Below, piece by piece: positions 33,101 to 44,400 of a stretch of DNA of 64,000 nucleotides. The stretch is from Strix aluco (lineage: Eukaryota > Chordata > Aves > Strigiformes > Strigidae): assembly GCF_031877795.1 (NCBI RefSeq), contig NC_133954.1, forward strand, positions 9,391,466-9,455,465. The letters run 5' to 3'. The stretch's first letter is position 1. Every line of letters begins with the position of its first letter. The position numbers and the translations under genes are program-made. The notes beneath the pieces are model-generated. The model was not told where the DNA came from. It did not search any database and was given only the letters and a program-made list of their open reading frames with translations.

Positions 33101-36100
33101 TATCACTATATGGTTTTGAGTTTTCCTAGATGACTTGGAAGAATTTAGGACAGCTAATGAACATGCATGAACAATGTTCTATGATTTGGGATGTCAAGGA
33201 TCAGCAGCTCTCAGCCTAAATAGGTATTATCTAACAGATACTGAGTTTTAGTTCATCTTCACTGACTTACAGTGCTCTGACTGCAAAGTACATCAGCCAG
33301 ACAAAGAGAAGATTGTTAGTTGGCTTAAAGTGGAAAATACAAGACTTCTATAATTAGCAATTTTATGTGTAGTCTGTATAATGGACATAGGTATTATTAA
33401 TTAATGTAGTAATGCATTAAGCTGTAGTTACAGTTTGCGATAATGCTAGAGTTGTGTTTCCCACTAGGGGAATTCTGACATTGTACCTGAAAAGGCTTCA
33501 CTCCAACTCCATTTTTGTTCTTCTTTTTCACAACATCAATGAGTTTAGTCACAAGCTGGTCAGCTACGTAGTCAACGTGCCTGCCACCCTAAGGGAAAAC
33601 AGGACCAAAGACCTGGTGGTGATTCCATTTAAAAAAAAAAAAAATATTATGTGTATCTATTGCAAAACTTTAAGCACAGTCTTTGCCACATTAAGCAATC
33701 AAGTATTTTTCCCTAACGCACGTACATTTGAAAATAGCTAAGAATATTAATGATGAAGACTATGGCATTAGCTTGACTAAATAAAGAAGTGTTACCTTTG
33801 TAGTGGCAATGCTGTTGACAAAGCTAACTTGCTGGAAGCCCTTTTCGCTCAAAGTCAGACACACTTCCCACCGAGAGTTTACTTCCTCATGCACCACCTT
33901 AAGCGCGTTACCAGTTTCATCTACTTTGTCCTTCAGGTAGAGGTCCACGTAACTGCGGAATCCCTTCACCTGCATACAGATGAAAGCAGACAACTCGTCT
34001 ATGACAGCTCCTATAAATACTTAATTCATGTCCTGCTGAAAAGCGGGTAGAAAAATCACTCAGGCAAATTTTCCCTTTACTACATGTAATGACATAAATT
34101 GTTTCAACAAAATCTGTTTAAATGGCATGAGAAATACAGGTATTGCTGTTTCTTTTAAATGTTCACTTACAGGCAGCCTCTGTCCATTTAGGAAAACTTT
34201 GACATCCTTTGTGGATCCAGCAATATCATATGCTCTTCGAGACATTAGTGCTACAATGTCTTTATCGAGAATTGTCATCTTGAATTTTGACAGATCAGGT
34301 TGGAAAGTAACACACGTGTAATCTTCTCCATCAAAATATTTCAGCTGCATTTCACCGGCCTTTCCCATGTTGTCAGTCCAGGTCTAAGAAAAGGAGGTTT
34401 TGTGAGCTGCCAGTCTAATGCACACAAGCAGCTAGCTTAGTTTTTAAAAGCAGTAAGCTGATCTACGAGTTTGAAATACTTTCAGATTAAAAAACCCATC
34501 TGGTTAAAAACTAGATTCTGATTGTGTCTGCTCACTTCATTATTCATTTGAATTATATTTTGCGGTACAATAACTGTGAGCCAAATTTATTGTAATCATG
34601 GTGCACTGAATGCAAGTTACACCTAGACCTTTGGATCAAAACCTGAGGGTCTTAGTTGAAAATCTCAGGTATAACCTTACTGAAATGAGAAGTGTTCATA
34701 CCTGCTTGAATAATTTCTTGTATTCACGACATGCAGTTTCCACAGTAAATTTTGTGCTAAATATGTTGCACAGTTTGGCTCCATAACCATTTCGCCCACC
34801 TGGAATTAGAAGGAAAGCAGAGCTGTGCTACTACGTTTGTTCAAAACCATCTAAAAGAATTCCAGACTAACAGGAGCTGTTGAGCCACTTCAGCACAATC
34901 AAAGTACAACTGTCAATAAGCAACAATATCCTACAAACTCCGTACGTGACTATAAACCCACATTTAATTGGGATTAGTGTTCAAAGAGAGTTTTTCCTGT
35001 TCTCCATGTTTGTACCGTGATTACTGTAAAACAGAGCACGGAGACCTCTCTGATGGCCTCAGAACGCCGTTTTCATGTCGTGTTGAGGACTTCCTTCCTC
35101 CCATTTTGGTTCCGTTCACACGTTTAAACAGGTCAGGCTGCTCAGCAATATCAGTGTGTATTTGAAAGTCTTCCCTACCTGTGACTTTCTTTTCATTGTC
35201 ATCGTAGTTGCTGGACGTTAGTAGCTGCCCAAAGATAAGAGCAGGCACAAAGACCTTCTCCACCTTGTGTTCAACAACTGGAATACCTTTCCCATTGTTC
35301 CATATGCTGATTGTGTTATTCTCTCTAGGGGGAAAACATACATGTGTTTTTAAGGCTGCAAATGACTGAGTTATGAAACAAGTATTATGCAAAAGCTCTG
35401 GGGAAAGGCGACCATTTCATAAAGAGCAAATCTGTGTTCAGCAAGTGCAGAAACAGCCAGCAGAGGGAGGACAAGTCAACAACAAAATTCTCAAATCTGC
35501 AGCTCTCCTCTATGAAATGGACAACCACACATAAAAACCCTCTATCTGTGCTCAATGACAGAATGAAGAAGTTGAGAGGAGGAAGAGGAAAACAGCCAGA
35601 ATGGAGAACACCAACAGAGCAGTCATTTCACAAGTCAGCACTCCCTAAGAGACCCAGGGACTAAGCAAAGCAAAAGGCTTTCACAACTGGGGAATTACCC
35701 TCGGTCTAACTCGGATCGGCCGCCTGGCAGAGCCCTCCAGCACTACACCAGCCCCACGCACTTGAGTTGGGAAGGCAAGGAACAGAAATTAAATAAAACT
35801 TACACGTCAATTGTAATTTTAATGCATGACATGTTTTTATCCCTCTGCTTGTTGTCTGCAGCGTTGACTAGAATGGAAAGATTATTGTTATTAATATTAC
35901 ATTCTCAACCAAGACCAAACTATTAAAGTGTCTTCAGTGGAACGAATGCAAAAATTCAACACACTGTTACTAGTAACCATCTTGGTGTGCAAATATTTTG
36001 CAAGTTACAAAGACGAGTACAAGTTAACACAAAAGGGAGAATTCTGGGCTGAATGAGATTGGTTCTGTAATGGAGTCCTCTGCCATCCCATGAATGGCTT

Positions 36101-37123
36101 ACTATTAAACAGCACTAACAGAAGGACATTCGTATCCAGTATTTCCAAGCACAATCAACAATGAACGTTCACTGCCAACACCATCCATCAAATTACGCAC
36201 TAGACCACTTGGTCGACAATGTGACTAGATAAAAATACTTTTACCTTTATCTTTTATTTGTTAACTTCTTACATTTAGTTCCAGTTTTTCAGACATTCAG
36301 CACCCGTTAATAACTCATCAATCACTGACTCAACACACATCACCTTACCCAGAATCTCATCAAAGATTTTGTATAAGCCAGGCACAAAGGTCACTTCTCT
36401 GCAGTTAAGGCCCAGGTCCTCATCAAAAACCCACATTTGCTGAAAAGAAGGCAAGAAATATGTTAAGTGCCCAGGTATACCTCCTCTTCTGCACCATCAG
36501 TCTGTAAAGCAGATGTTTGGCGCTTTATAAACAGATGTGAATGAGCTCCCGCCTGCACCGACCACCCTCCCTTGGCCCGGGCCTCCCCCCGCACCTGGGT
36601 GACCAGCTCCACGGAGCCGATGTAGGTGTCGGGCCGGAGCAGGATGTGCTCCAGCTGCGTCTTCTTCTGGTAGATGTGCTCCACCGAGAGCAGCTTCTTG
36701 GCGTCATCGCCCTTGGGCACGCGGGGGTTCGCGGGCTGCTCGGGGGAGAGACGGCGGCAGTGAGGGGCAGCGGGGTGAGGGCGGCGAACTGGGGGGGCCC
36801 GGAGGGGGTCAGGTCGGGGGAAGGGGGGAGTCGGAGCGGGCCCGGGCGGCGGGGGACCCCGACACGGTACCAGGGGAGAGGATGCCGCGGGGGGTCCCGA
36901 GGAGAACGTGGATGGGGGAAATCTCGGAGGAACGGGGGATCGGAGGAGACCGGGAGGAGGAGGAGGCCGCGAGAGGGGCCCGGGGAGGCCCCGAAGGGGC
37001 CCGGCGGGAGCTGAGGGGGGCCCGGGACGCCGAGGGGACCCGGGGGCGCGGGGCGTGGGACGGGAGAGGGTGGCGGGGTGCCGCACGCACGCGGAGAGGC
37101 GACGGGGACTCCAGGAGCTCCAT
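17936..37123 (-). CDS. TOP2A: DNA topoisomerase II alpha
   Basis: ATP-driven type IIA topoisomerase that passes one duplex through another and is needed for chromosome segregation. Thirty-five coding exons in continuous phase give 4689 bases, 1562 residues, slightly longer than human (1531). Landmarks in order are the GHKL ATPase motifs NAADN and GGRNGYGAKL, the QTK loop, and the TOPRIM motifs EGDSA and DQDGS (about residue 542). Then come the catalytic tyrosine in SPRYIFTM (calculated Tyr804, human Tyr805), an acidic Glu-rich insert, and a lysine/serine-rich C-terminal domain ending YLEESDEDDLF. Start: ATG at 37121-37123 opens an 11-codon exon, and exon 2 begins at 36735, where the frame joins conserved IYQKKTQLEH. 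Synteny and the C-terminus distinguish it from TOP2B. One intron uses a GC donor. Confidence 0.97.
23400..23434 (-). repeat. GAG/GAA trinucleotide run coding poly-Glu in TOP2A
   Basis: The 5' end of exon 26 is almost pure GAG/GAA on the coding strand and encodes a run of glutamates interrupted by one lysine. Coding trinucleotide repeats of this kind commonly vary in length. The run falls in the acidic linker before NYLLNMPLWYLT. Confidence 0.8.
25405..31720 (-). other. TOP2A exons 13-24, cleavage-religation core
   Basis: Coding exons: 31595-31720, 31016-31126, 30817-30922, 30045-30154, 29204-29296, 28644-28758, 28203-28324, 27510-27658, 26774-27005, 26510-26644, 26185-26385 and 25405-25600. 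Exon 14 begins DQDGSHIKG, the metal-binding TOPRIM aspartates. Exon 20 contains the active-site tyrosine within SPRYIFTM. The intron after exon 14 starts GCAAGG instead of GT. Confidence 0.9.
30681..30755 (+). mobile_element. Degenerate CR1-like LINE fragment
   Basis: Inside a TOP2A intron, a 75-base stretch (AGGAGGGAAGAGACTTGGAG, then CTCGTCCCAAAGCCCTTCTG and AAAAGCAGGGCTAACTGAAT) resembles the avian CR1 3' region recalled from memory. It is old and diverged and has no coding capacity. If right, it supports a bird or other sauropsid source. Confidence 0.5.
32134..37123 (-). other. TOP2A exons 1-12, ATPase and transducer part
   Basis: Coding exons, 5' to 3' on the minus strand: 37091-37123, 36595-36735, 36349-36439, 35804-35867, 35179-35324, 34702-34799, 34171-34383, 33796-33969, 33487-33588, 32858-32995, 32548-32686 and 32134-32291. 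All junctions keep frame. Exon 4 ends GAC-GT at donor GTAAGT, giving IDVENN where I recall human having IDPENN. Exon 12 carries the first TOPRIM motif, EGDSAKTLAVSGLG. Confidence 0.9.
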
Positions 37124-37380
37124 GGCGGCGGCGGATGCTGGTGAGCGGCGGCGATGGCGGCACCAACGGCCCGGGGCCTTTCAAACCTCCGCTCAGCCCG
37201 CCGAAACCGTCCGCCAATCCCCGCCCGCGGGCCCCAGCGCGCCGCCAATCGCAGAGGGAGGGCGGGGACACGGGTCGCGGCCCTCCTCTCCTTCTGACCA
37301 ATCAGAGGGCCCTCTGCGCATTCAAACTAGCCACTCAGAAGGGACAGTTGCGTGACGGGCGGCGAAATCGACCAATAGAA
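37124..37380 (-). promoter_or_regulatory. TOP2A promoter with inverted CCAAT boxes and CHR
   Basis: Four CCAAT boxes lie on the plus strand (37214-37218, 37245-37249, 37298-37302, 37372-37376), inverted relative to TOP2A transcription, as in the human promoter bound by NF-Y. TTTGAA on the minus strand, the cell-cycle genes homology region, occurs at 37180-37185, about 28 bases downstream of the nearest CCAAT box, and again at 37321-37326. GC boxes are also present and no TATA box was seen. CHR plus spaced CCAAT is the arrangement of G2/M genes controlled by MuvB/DREAM, B-MYB and NF-Y, so cell-cycle regulation is expected. Confidence 0.8.
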
Positions 37381-37599
37381 GAGTGGAGGCGTTGTGAGGC
37401 GGGGTTATACGGCTGCCTGGTTGCCGTTGGGGGTGTGATGTACTGGGACGCGCTGGGCAGGCACTGGGGACACACTGGGGACACTGGGGCACAGTGCTGC
37501 CTCTTCAACAGACACCGGGCCCTGGAGCGTGCCCCTGTGCGCCTACCCCAGAGCTACCAGCCCGGGGGGCTGCCGCCATGGGCAGGCAGAGACCTCAAC

Positions 37600-37765
37600 C
37601 CCGCTGCTGCTGCCCCAACCCGCTGCTGCTGCTGCCCCAACCCGCTGCTGCTGCTGCCCCAACCCGCTGCTGCTGCTGCCCCAACCCGCTGCTGCTGCTG
37701 CCCCAACCCGCTGCTGCTGCTGCCCCAACCCGCTGCTGCTGCCCCAACCCGCTGCTGCTGCCCCA
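37600..37765. repeat. 22-bp GCTGCTG minisatellite
   Basis: About eight tandem units of CCCGCTGCTGCTGCTGCCCC plus AA; the last two lack one CTG. Because 22 is not a multiple of three, all frames are open and give alternating Leu-, Ala- and Cys-rich peptides that are not genes. It lies between the TOP2A promoter and the 3' end of the collagen gene. Confidence 0.9.
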
Positions 37766-38199
37766 GCCCCGCGCCCCAGCTCTGCCCGCACACCTCTGCC
37801 TGCCTGCTCCTGTGCGGAGAGGGGGACGATGCCTGCTTCTTGAGGATTTTGCCCCTGCCTGCTGCTGGCGCTTTGGGAGGGGCAAACTCCGCTGCCTGCA
37901 CCTCGAGAGAGTCACACTCTGGTTCCCGAGGGCCGGGAGAGGTGAAGCCCCGCTGCCCACAGTGCAGCAGCAGCTCAGTCTCTGCCCAAACGCCAGGTCA
38001 GGCCAAGCCTGGTGCTGCCTGTGCCCTGGCAGAGGCTGCTTGGTTGACGCAGCCCCTCCATGGCTCCAGACCCCCTCCCCAGCTCCCAGGCTGGCTGCAG
38101 CGTGCCCCCCCACGCCCCTCGCTGTGGCAGGCCATGGCCTGGTTAGGGGCCCCCGTAACAGAGCGCTGCGTGTCATCCAAAACACCAACTTTTTGTATC

Positions 38200-38205
38200 T
38201 TTATT
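38200..38205 (-). terminator. Poly(A) signal of the multiplexin-like collagen gene
   Basis: AATAAA on the minus strand, about 258 bases past the stop codon at 38463. This implies a short 3' UTR and leaves about 0.8 kb, mostly minisatellite, before the TOP2A promoter. Confidence 0.65.
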
Positions 38206-38462
38206 TCTGGGGCAGTGACAGCATTTGCTTCACTGGAGGTGCAGGGAGGCAGCTGGGCACAGTCTGGCACCACCCAGCCACCCCCCGGCCTGGGGAGCTG
38301 CGGGGTCGGTGTCCCCTCGGTGCCCTCGCACAGCTCTGGCGCTGCCATTCTCCCCCTGCGCTGCCCACGGGGGTCCCGGGGCTGTTTCCTCGGCCCCGCA
38401 GGACGGTGGAGGGGGCTGCCTGGGGCATGTGGCTGGGGGTCCCTGGTGCCGCAGTGCCGGGG

Positions 38463-41400
38463 TCACCACATGTGCCGGTAGGGAAAAGCCACCTCCACGC
38501 AGAGCACAACCAGCGCCGCCGAGCAGTTGTGCCGCTGCCCCGCCAGCAGCCTGCCCTCGCCCAGGGGGGCGGCCAGGCCCTCCCCGGGGCCGGAGCTGCG
38601 CCAGCCCTGGCAATCCCGCCTGCGGGCTTGGCCACCGCGTGGCGTGGATCCGTGCCACGCCAGCCGTCGGGGCCTGCGGATGGGGATGAGGGTGAGAGGG
38701 GCTGGGTGACACCCCCCAGGGCACCGCTGGCCCTTTGCACCAGCTTCTGCAGGGATAAGGCGGGGGGGACCCACTGCAGACCCCCCAGCCTGGTTCCTGG
38801 TGCGGGTGCGTTTGTTCAGGGATGCTCTGCTGGTGCTGGACTCACCAGAGGGGATCCGTCAGGACGTTGCGCCCGTTGAAGGAGTAGATGGGGCCCCGCG
38901 GGGCGGCACCGGCCTGGCCCTCGAAGAGGGAGCTCCAGGATTTGGCCAGCAGCTGGCCCTGTGGGCACAAGCAGTGGTGCTGAGCCGGGGGCTGGGGCGA
39001 TGCCCTTGTCCTGACCATGTGTGGGCAATAACTTGCTCTGGGTCCCCCTCAGCTCCCCAAAACACAAGTGCCGAGCACGGCTGGGAGCGCGGCAGCCCCA
39101 GTGCGGGACTGGGCCAGCCGAGGCTCACTGGGGGCTGCGGGGCTTTGCTGCCAGCAGCCCCCACAGGGGACGGGGGTACCTGCCTTCAGGTTGACAACAG
39201 GGAGGGTCCTGTCTGTCCTCTTGACGATGGAGACCAGATCCTGGGTGGGGGCCGACAGGAACGCCCGGAAAGTGCCGTAGAGCTGAGCCTCCTGGGACTG
39301 CCGGTAGCACTGCAGGTCGGCGCCCCGGATCCCGCTCATGTCACCGGCGAGGGGCACGTTCAGGGCAGCCAGGCGGAGCTGTGGGGGGGAGGCAGGGCAA
39401 CGGGGGGGCTTGGGCATGGCCAGGCGTCGAGGGCCCTGCTCCCTCCTGCCTGGGAGGCTGTGAGCCTCCGGCGGTGCTGGCCAGGCACGGAGGGGTCCCC
39501 CAGGCACCTCTCCCCCCTCTCCCATGGTTGGGCCACTTGACTCCCACCCCCGGGGCCGGGCACTGCTCACTGATGGGATCCGTGGGGCCATGGTGGTTGG
39601 CAGGATCTGGGGCAGCTCTTGTCCTTCCTCCTTCTGGACCTGGAATCATGGCTCAGGTCAGCCCAGGGACACCCATCCCTGTGCCATGGGTGCCATGGGT
39701 GCAGCACCCTCCCTGTCCCAACGTGACCCCCAGCTCTGCGTGTGCCAGGCTGGTGCTGCCCTGTCCCCACGGCACGTCCCTCCTGGCGTGGCTGGACCTG
39801 CGGTGGGGCTCACCAGCGAGTCCGTCGGGGCCAGCGTGGGCGGCCCCGTGACAGGACCTCTCGTCTTCACCCGCTTCGCCTCCTGGATGGAAAGGAAAGG
39901 ACGGTCCCACAGGGGCTTGTCCCCCCGCAAAGGAGGGCTCTGTCCCCTTCCTGGGACATGAGCGGACCCGGCGGCTGCCCACACCCCTCACCTGGTACCG
40001 TGGGGTGGAGGCGGAGGGGTCGTCCCCAGCGAAGAGCGACTCCGAATCCTCCAGCTGCTCAATGCAACGAGCAGAGCGATGGGTGAGGGGGGAACCGGCT
40101 CCTTCCCCGGGCTCTGCTGCTCCAGCGCCAAATCCAGCCCAGTGCCGGCTGCCAGGGCTGGAGCCCGGACCCCCCCACCCTGTGAGGGTCCCCGAGGGGT
40201 GTCCTCGGTGCACGGTACCAGGAGACGGCTCCAGCCGGTGGGGGTCCGGAGGAAGGCGCTGCTCCCTTCCCGCACGTAGACCAGGCTCCCCTCGGGCACG
40301 GCGCTGCCCGACTTCAGCATCAGCTCCTTGGACCTGAAGACCCAGGTCTGGCGCTGGGGGGGGGATGGAGAGGTTCAGGGCCCGGCTGTGGGGCAGCCTG
40401 GGGGACTTGCCCACAGTCGCAGCCACAACGCACCCGGAGATCGGTGTGGGAGTCCGGCAGCTCCGTCCGAGGGATGTCGGCATCTGGAGAGCCCAGAGAG
40501 GGTGAGGGGGTCACAAGGCGCCCCCCGGCACAGGGCCAAATGCTCCCGCGGGAGCCGGGTGGGAGAAGCCAGCTGCGGTGCTGGGGACCTGTGCAGGGTG
40601 TCACGGCCCCGGTGCCCGGGGAGGGAGGCAAGACTTCACAAAAAGCATTTCCAAGGAGGCTGGAGCCCCCAAAACACCTGAGAAATGTCCTTACCTGCTG
40701 CCCAGCCTGCGTCGGTGGCTGCCTGCGAAGGCAAGCGGGGCCCATTACTGCTGCTGGGCACAGGGACGCGTTTCGCGGGGCATGGGGAGGGGACAGGGTC
40801 TCTCTCGGGGACAGCGAGACCGCGGCTTACCGGCTGCTTGCAGGGCGGCTGGGCACGGACGGGGTAAACTCTCTGGAAGCAAAGACAGGCGGGTTTGCGG
40901 GGAGCCCCTGGCGCTGGGCACGCTCACACGTGTGTGTGCTCTGGCACAGGCGCCTGCACAGCCCGTGCTGGGCCTTACGTTGAGGTAGAGGAGACCTGGT
41001 GCTCCGGGGGGGCCAGGGGGCCCGGGGGGGCCAGGGGGACCTCGAAGACCCTGCAGTAGAGCAGTGTGGAGATTGGACCAGGCTAGTTTGGTGCTGCCTT
41101 TTGAGGGGACAGCTATAGAACACCCCATCGCTCTCCCTCAGCCTCCCCACTCTGTTCCCCTCCCCAGACTGAGCTCCCCGCGCCGGGGCAGCGCCTCTCA
41201 CGTGGGGGATGATCGCTCCGTAAACCTCCGGCTCCTCTTTGCCACCCTGCAGAGAAAGAGAGAGAAGATGGTGATCTCCATCCTCTCCCTCTCCATCCTC
41301 CATCGAAGCGGGGGCTGTGAGCCCTGTGGGGCTGCCGGTGGGGTGAGCTGCAGCGTGGGGCACCCCGAGCTCTGGCAGCAGGGTCCCCAAGGCCAGGCTG

Positions 41401-44400
41401 GGGTCCCCGGGCACGCCTCACTGTGATGGGGCCCCACGAGCCCTGAGGACTCACCGTTTGGTACCCGCTGATGGGCACCCAGGCTCCGGGCTGGCTGCCG
41501 GTGCTGGGGAAGGGGAAGTGGCCTGGTTTGCACCCGTGTTCCCCGTAGCAGCACCCCTGGGTGAGCCGAGAGAGAGGCACGATTAGAGCCTGGGCTGGGG
41601 GTGTGTGCGTTGTGTGTGTGCACGTGTGTGTGCACCTGCCCAGGGGATGGTGTGACTCGCTGTGTCCCCCCCAGCCGTGTCCCAGCCCGTTTGGGGACTC
41701 TGGCTGTGCCACCAGGGCGAGGCGGAGGCTGGCACGGAGGGCTCAGGGGTTCACGCTCAGGGTGTGGGTATGGGACCCCCCCAGCCAGCTCCCCCCACGC
41801 TGGTGCCCACGGCTACAAACCCGCTCTCCGGGGTCGCCCTTTTCTCCCTGGAAGGAAAGCAGCAAGGTCCTGTCAGTGCCCCAGTGCGGGGGGTCCCTGG
41901 GCACTCCCGGGCCCCCCAGCACAGCCACGTGCGTCGCTCCACGGGGTGACACCCGCCACGGAGCTCTTTGGTCTTGGCACCGGCACCGGGGAGTGGCCGC
42001 AGTCGGTGCCATCCCCGTGCCCTTGCTGCCTGCTCCCCCCGGCTCACCTTGGGGCCCGGCGGCCCGGCCGATCCGCGGTGCCCTGCGTGGCGTGGGTCAC
42101 ACTGGAAAGAGAGGATGTGTTGGGGTGAGCCGGGGCTGCCCCCACCCCTGAACACCCCCAACCCCAGCCCCACGACTCACCCTGTAGTCCCCTGGCGGCC
42201 CTGGTGGCCCCATGGGACCGGGCATGCCCGGGGAGCCCGTGTCCCCTGTCCGGCCAGGGCTCCCTGGCATGCCCGGCAGTCCGCGGTCGCCCTTCTCACC
42301 CTGCCAGCACACGGTGCGTGGGGGCTCAGCACCCTGCATCCCCCCCGGGCCCCGCAGCGACAGGGCTGGGGCAGCCCAGAGCTGTCGGTGCTGGGGGCTG
42401 CTCCCCACTGGGGCAGAGCGAGGGGCTGGTGAGCCCGGCTGCTCTGTCCCCACCCCGCCAGCTCTGCTCTGGCCCTACAGGTGGGCTGGGCTGGGCCCCC
42501 CTCACCTTCAGTCCGGGGAATCCCGGCTCCCCGCGGAGCCCTGGTTTGCCAGGGAGCGACGCAGGTCCTGCGGGACCGGGGGGTCCTTCGTGCCCAGGCA
42601 CCCCGGAGGGACCCTGTGGCCCTGGGAGCCCTGGTGCCCCCGGGGGTCCCTCTGGCCCAGCTGAGCCTGGAGACCCTGGAGGTCCTTCAGCCCCGGGGAA
42701 GCCAGGTGTTCCCACAGCTCCGGGCGGGCCGGGGGGTCCCGGCTGCCCCTCCCGCCCAGGGACCCCCGGGGGGCCTTCGTGGCCTGGGTAGCCTGGAGGT
42801 CCAGGCAGGCCGGGCAGCCCGGGGGGGCCCGGGGGTCCTGGGTTTCCCGCAGGGCTGGATGCTCCCACCTGCTTGTTGGGTTGGAGGGAGGGAGGAAAGA
42901 GAGAGCAGAGTGGGTAAGCGGCCGCGTCCCATCCCCTGGTCACCCTCCCTTGGGTCACCCACTCCCACAACCACGCACCCCCACCCTCCCCATCCCTGCT
43001 GGTCCAGCCGGGGACAGACACTGCACCGGCATCGCCTGCCCGTGCCCCCACCCCAGCGCTCACCTCATTCTCTGATCCCTTGGGCAGGGTGGCGGGTGCG
43101 GGGGGGCTCCTGGCTCCCCATGTGCCTGGTGGTCCCGGGGGCCCCGGTGGTCCTGGAGGACCTGGGGGGCCCCGGGGACCCTGGTGACCTGGCTGCCCCG
43201 GGCTGCCGGATTTCCCTCTCTCCCCAGAGAATCCGGGCTGGCCTTTCTCTCCTGGGGACCCCCGGTCACCTTTCTCTCCCTGTCAGGGAAAGACAGAGCC
43301 TGGCTCCTGGCGCTTTCCTCCGCTGATGCCCACCACAGGGACCTGCTGCCCCCCTGCCGGGGTCACCTGAGTCGCCCCCAAAACCAGACCCCGAAGCGAG
43401 AGTCCAAATCCTGAGCAGAAAAGGTTTTGCACGGCCAAAAGAGCTGCGGGATTTCTCCCAGTAGGTCTCTGTGGGTCCCCAAGCCCCCCCTGCTCCTCCC
43501 TGGGGACGACCACCGCACCTTTGGGCCGGGAGGGCCGGGAGGGCCAGGGTGCACGGGGCAGACACAGTCGGAGCCGTTGTGCATCTGGAGAGGGAGAGAG
43601 CGGTGAGCTGCAGGCCAGGAGCCCCGACCGCAGGGTCCAGCACGGGTGCCCTGCGCCCACCTCTCACCTGGAGGGCAGGGTCCGTCTCTGGGGCTGGGGG
43701 CACTGGCCGGGGCAGCCCCTTCGCCGTTGACTGTGCGGAGGAGAGGAGGGGCTGAGTGCGAGACCCCCGAGCACCATCCCTGTCCCCTGAGCACTGTCCC
43801 CATCCCACCCTACCAGCCCATGTCCCCGGGTGCCCACCCCAGGCTGCCCCTTGCACCCCCCCGGGCACCAGGACCCCTCCACCACCTTGATCTGCAGGAA
43901 CTCCTCTTCCTCCGCGCTCCCCTCGAAGATCTCCGGGGCGGCCGTGGGTCGGTGCTGCTAGGATGGACGGGGAGAGCTCAGTGTGGGGCTCGGGGGGATC
44001 CTGGGGGGCAGCTCAGAGTGGGAGCCTGGGATGGGGGGCTGAGCTGTGCGGGGGGACGCCGGGAGCTGCCTCGGCTCCTTCCCACGTGGGCAGAGGTTGA
44101 GCCGTGGCTCAGGGCCAGAGCGGGACACGCTGCCCTGCCCCGGGGCAGATAAGGGGAAGGACGCAGTGAGGGGCCCGGCAGCGCTGGGGAGTTTTGGGAG
44201 GGCTGGGGGAGCTGGGGAGGGGGACGCTGCCCAGGGAAAGGCACCTGGCCTCGTGTGCGTGGCGGGGCATGGCCCGGACCCTTCGCTGCCCCCCTGGCGA
44301 GGGGCTCCCGGCGTCTGGGGGCCGTGGCCAGTGGGGGTTTGCTCAGCAGCACCTTCCGCGGGGGCTCCACGCTGCCGGCTTCTGCGTCTGTGGGAGCAAA

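Noticed and set aside
37078-38879. Two long plus-strand frames (467 and 461 codons) rich in Leu, Ala and Cys
   Set aside because: They are driven by the 22-bp minisatellite and run antisense to the 3' end of the collagen gene and over the TOP2A promoter; no domain is recognisable.
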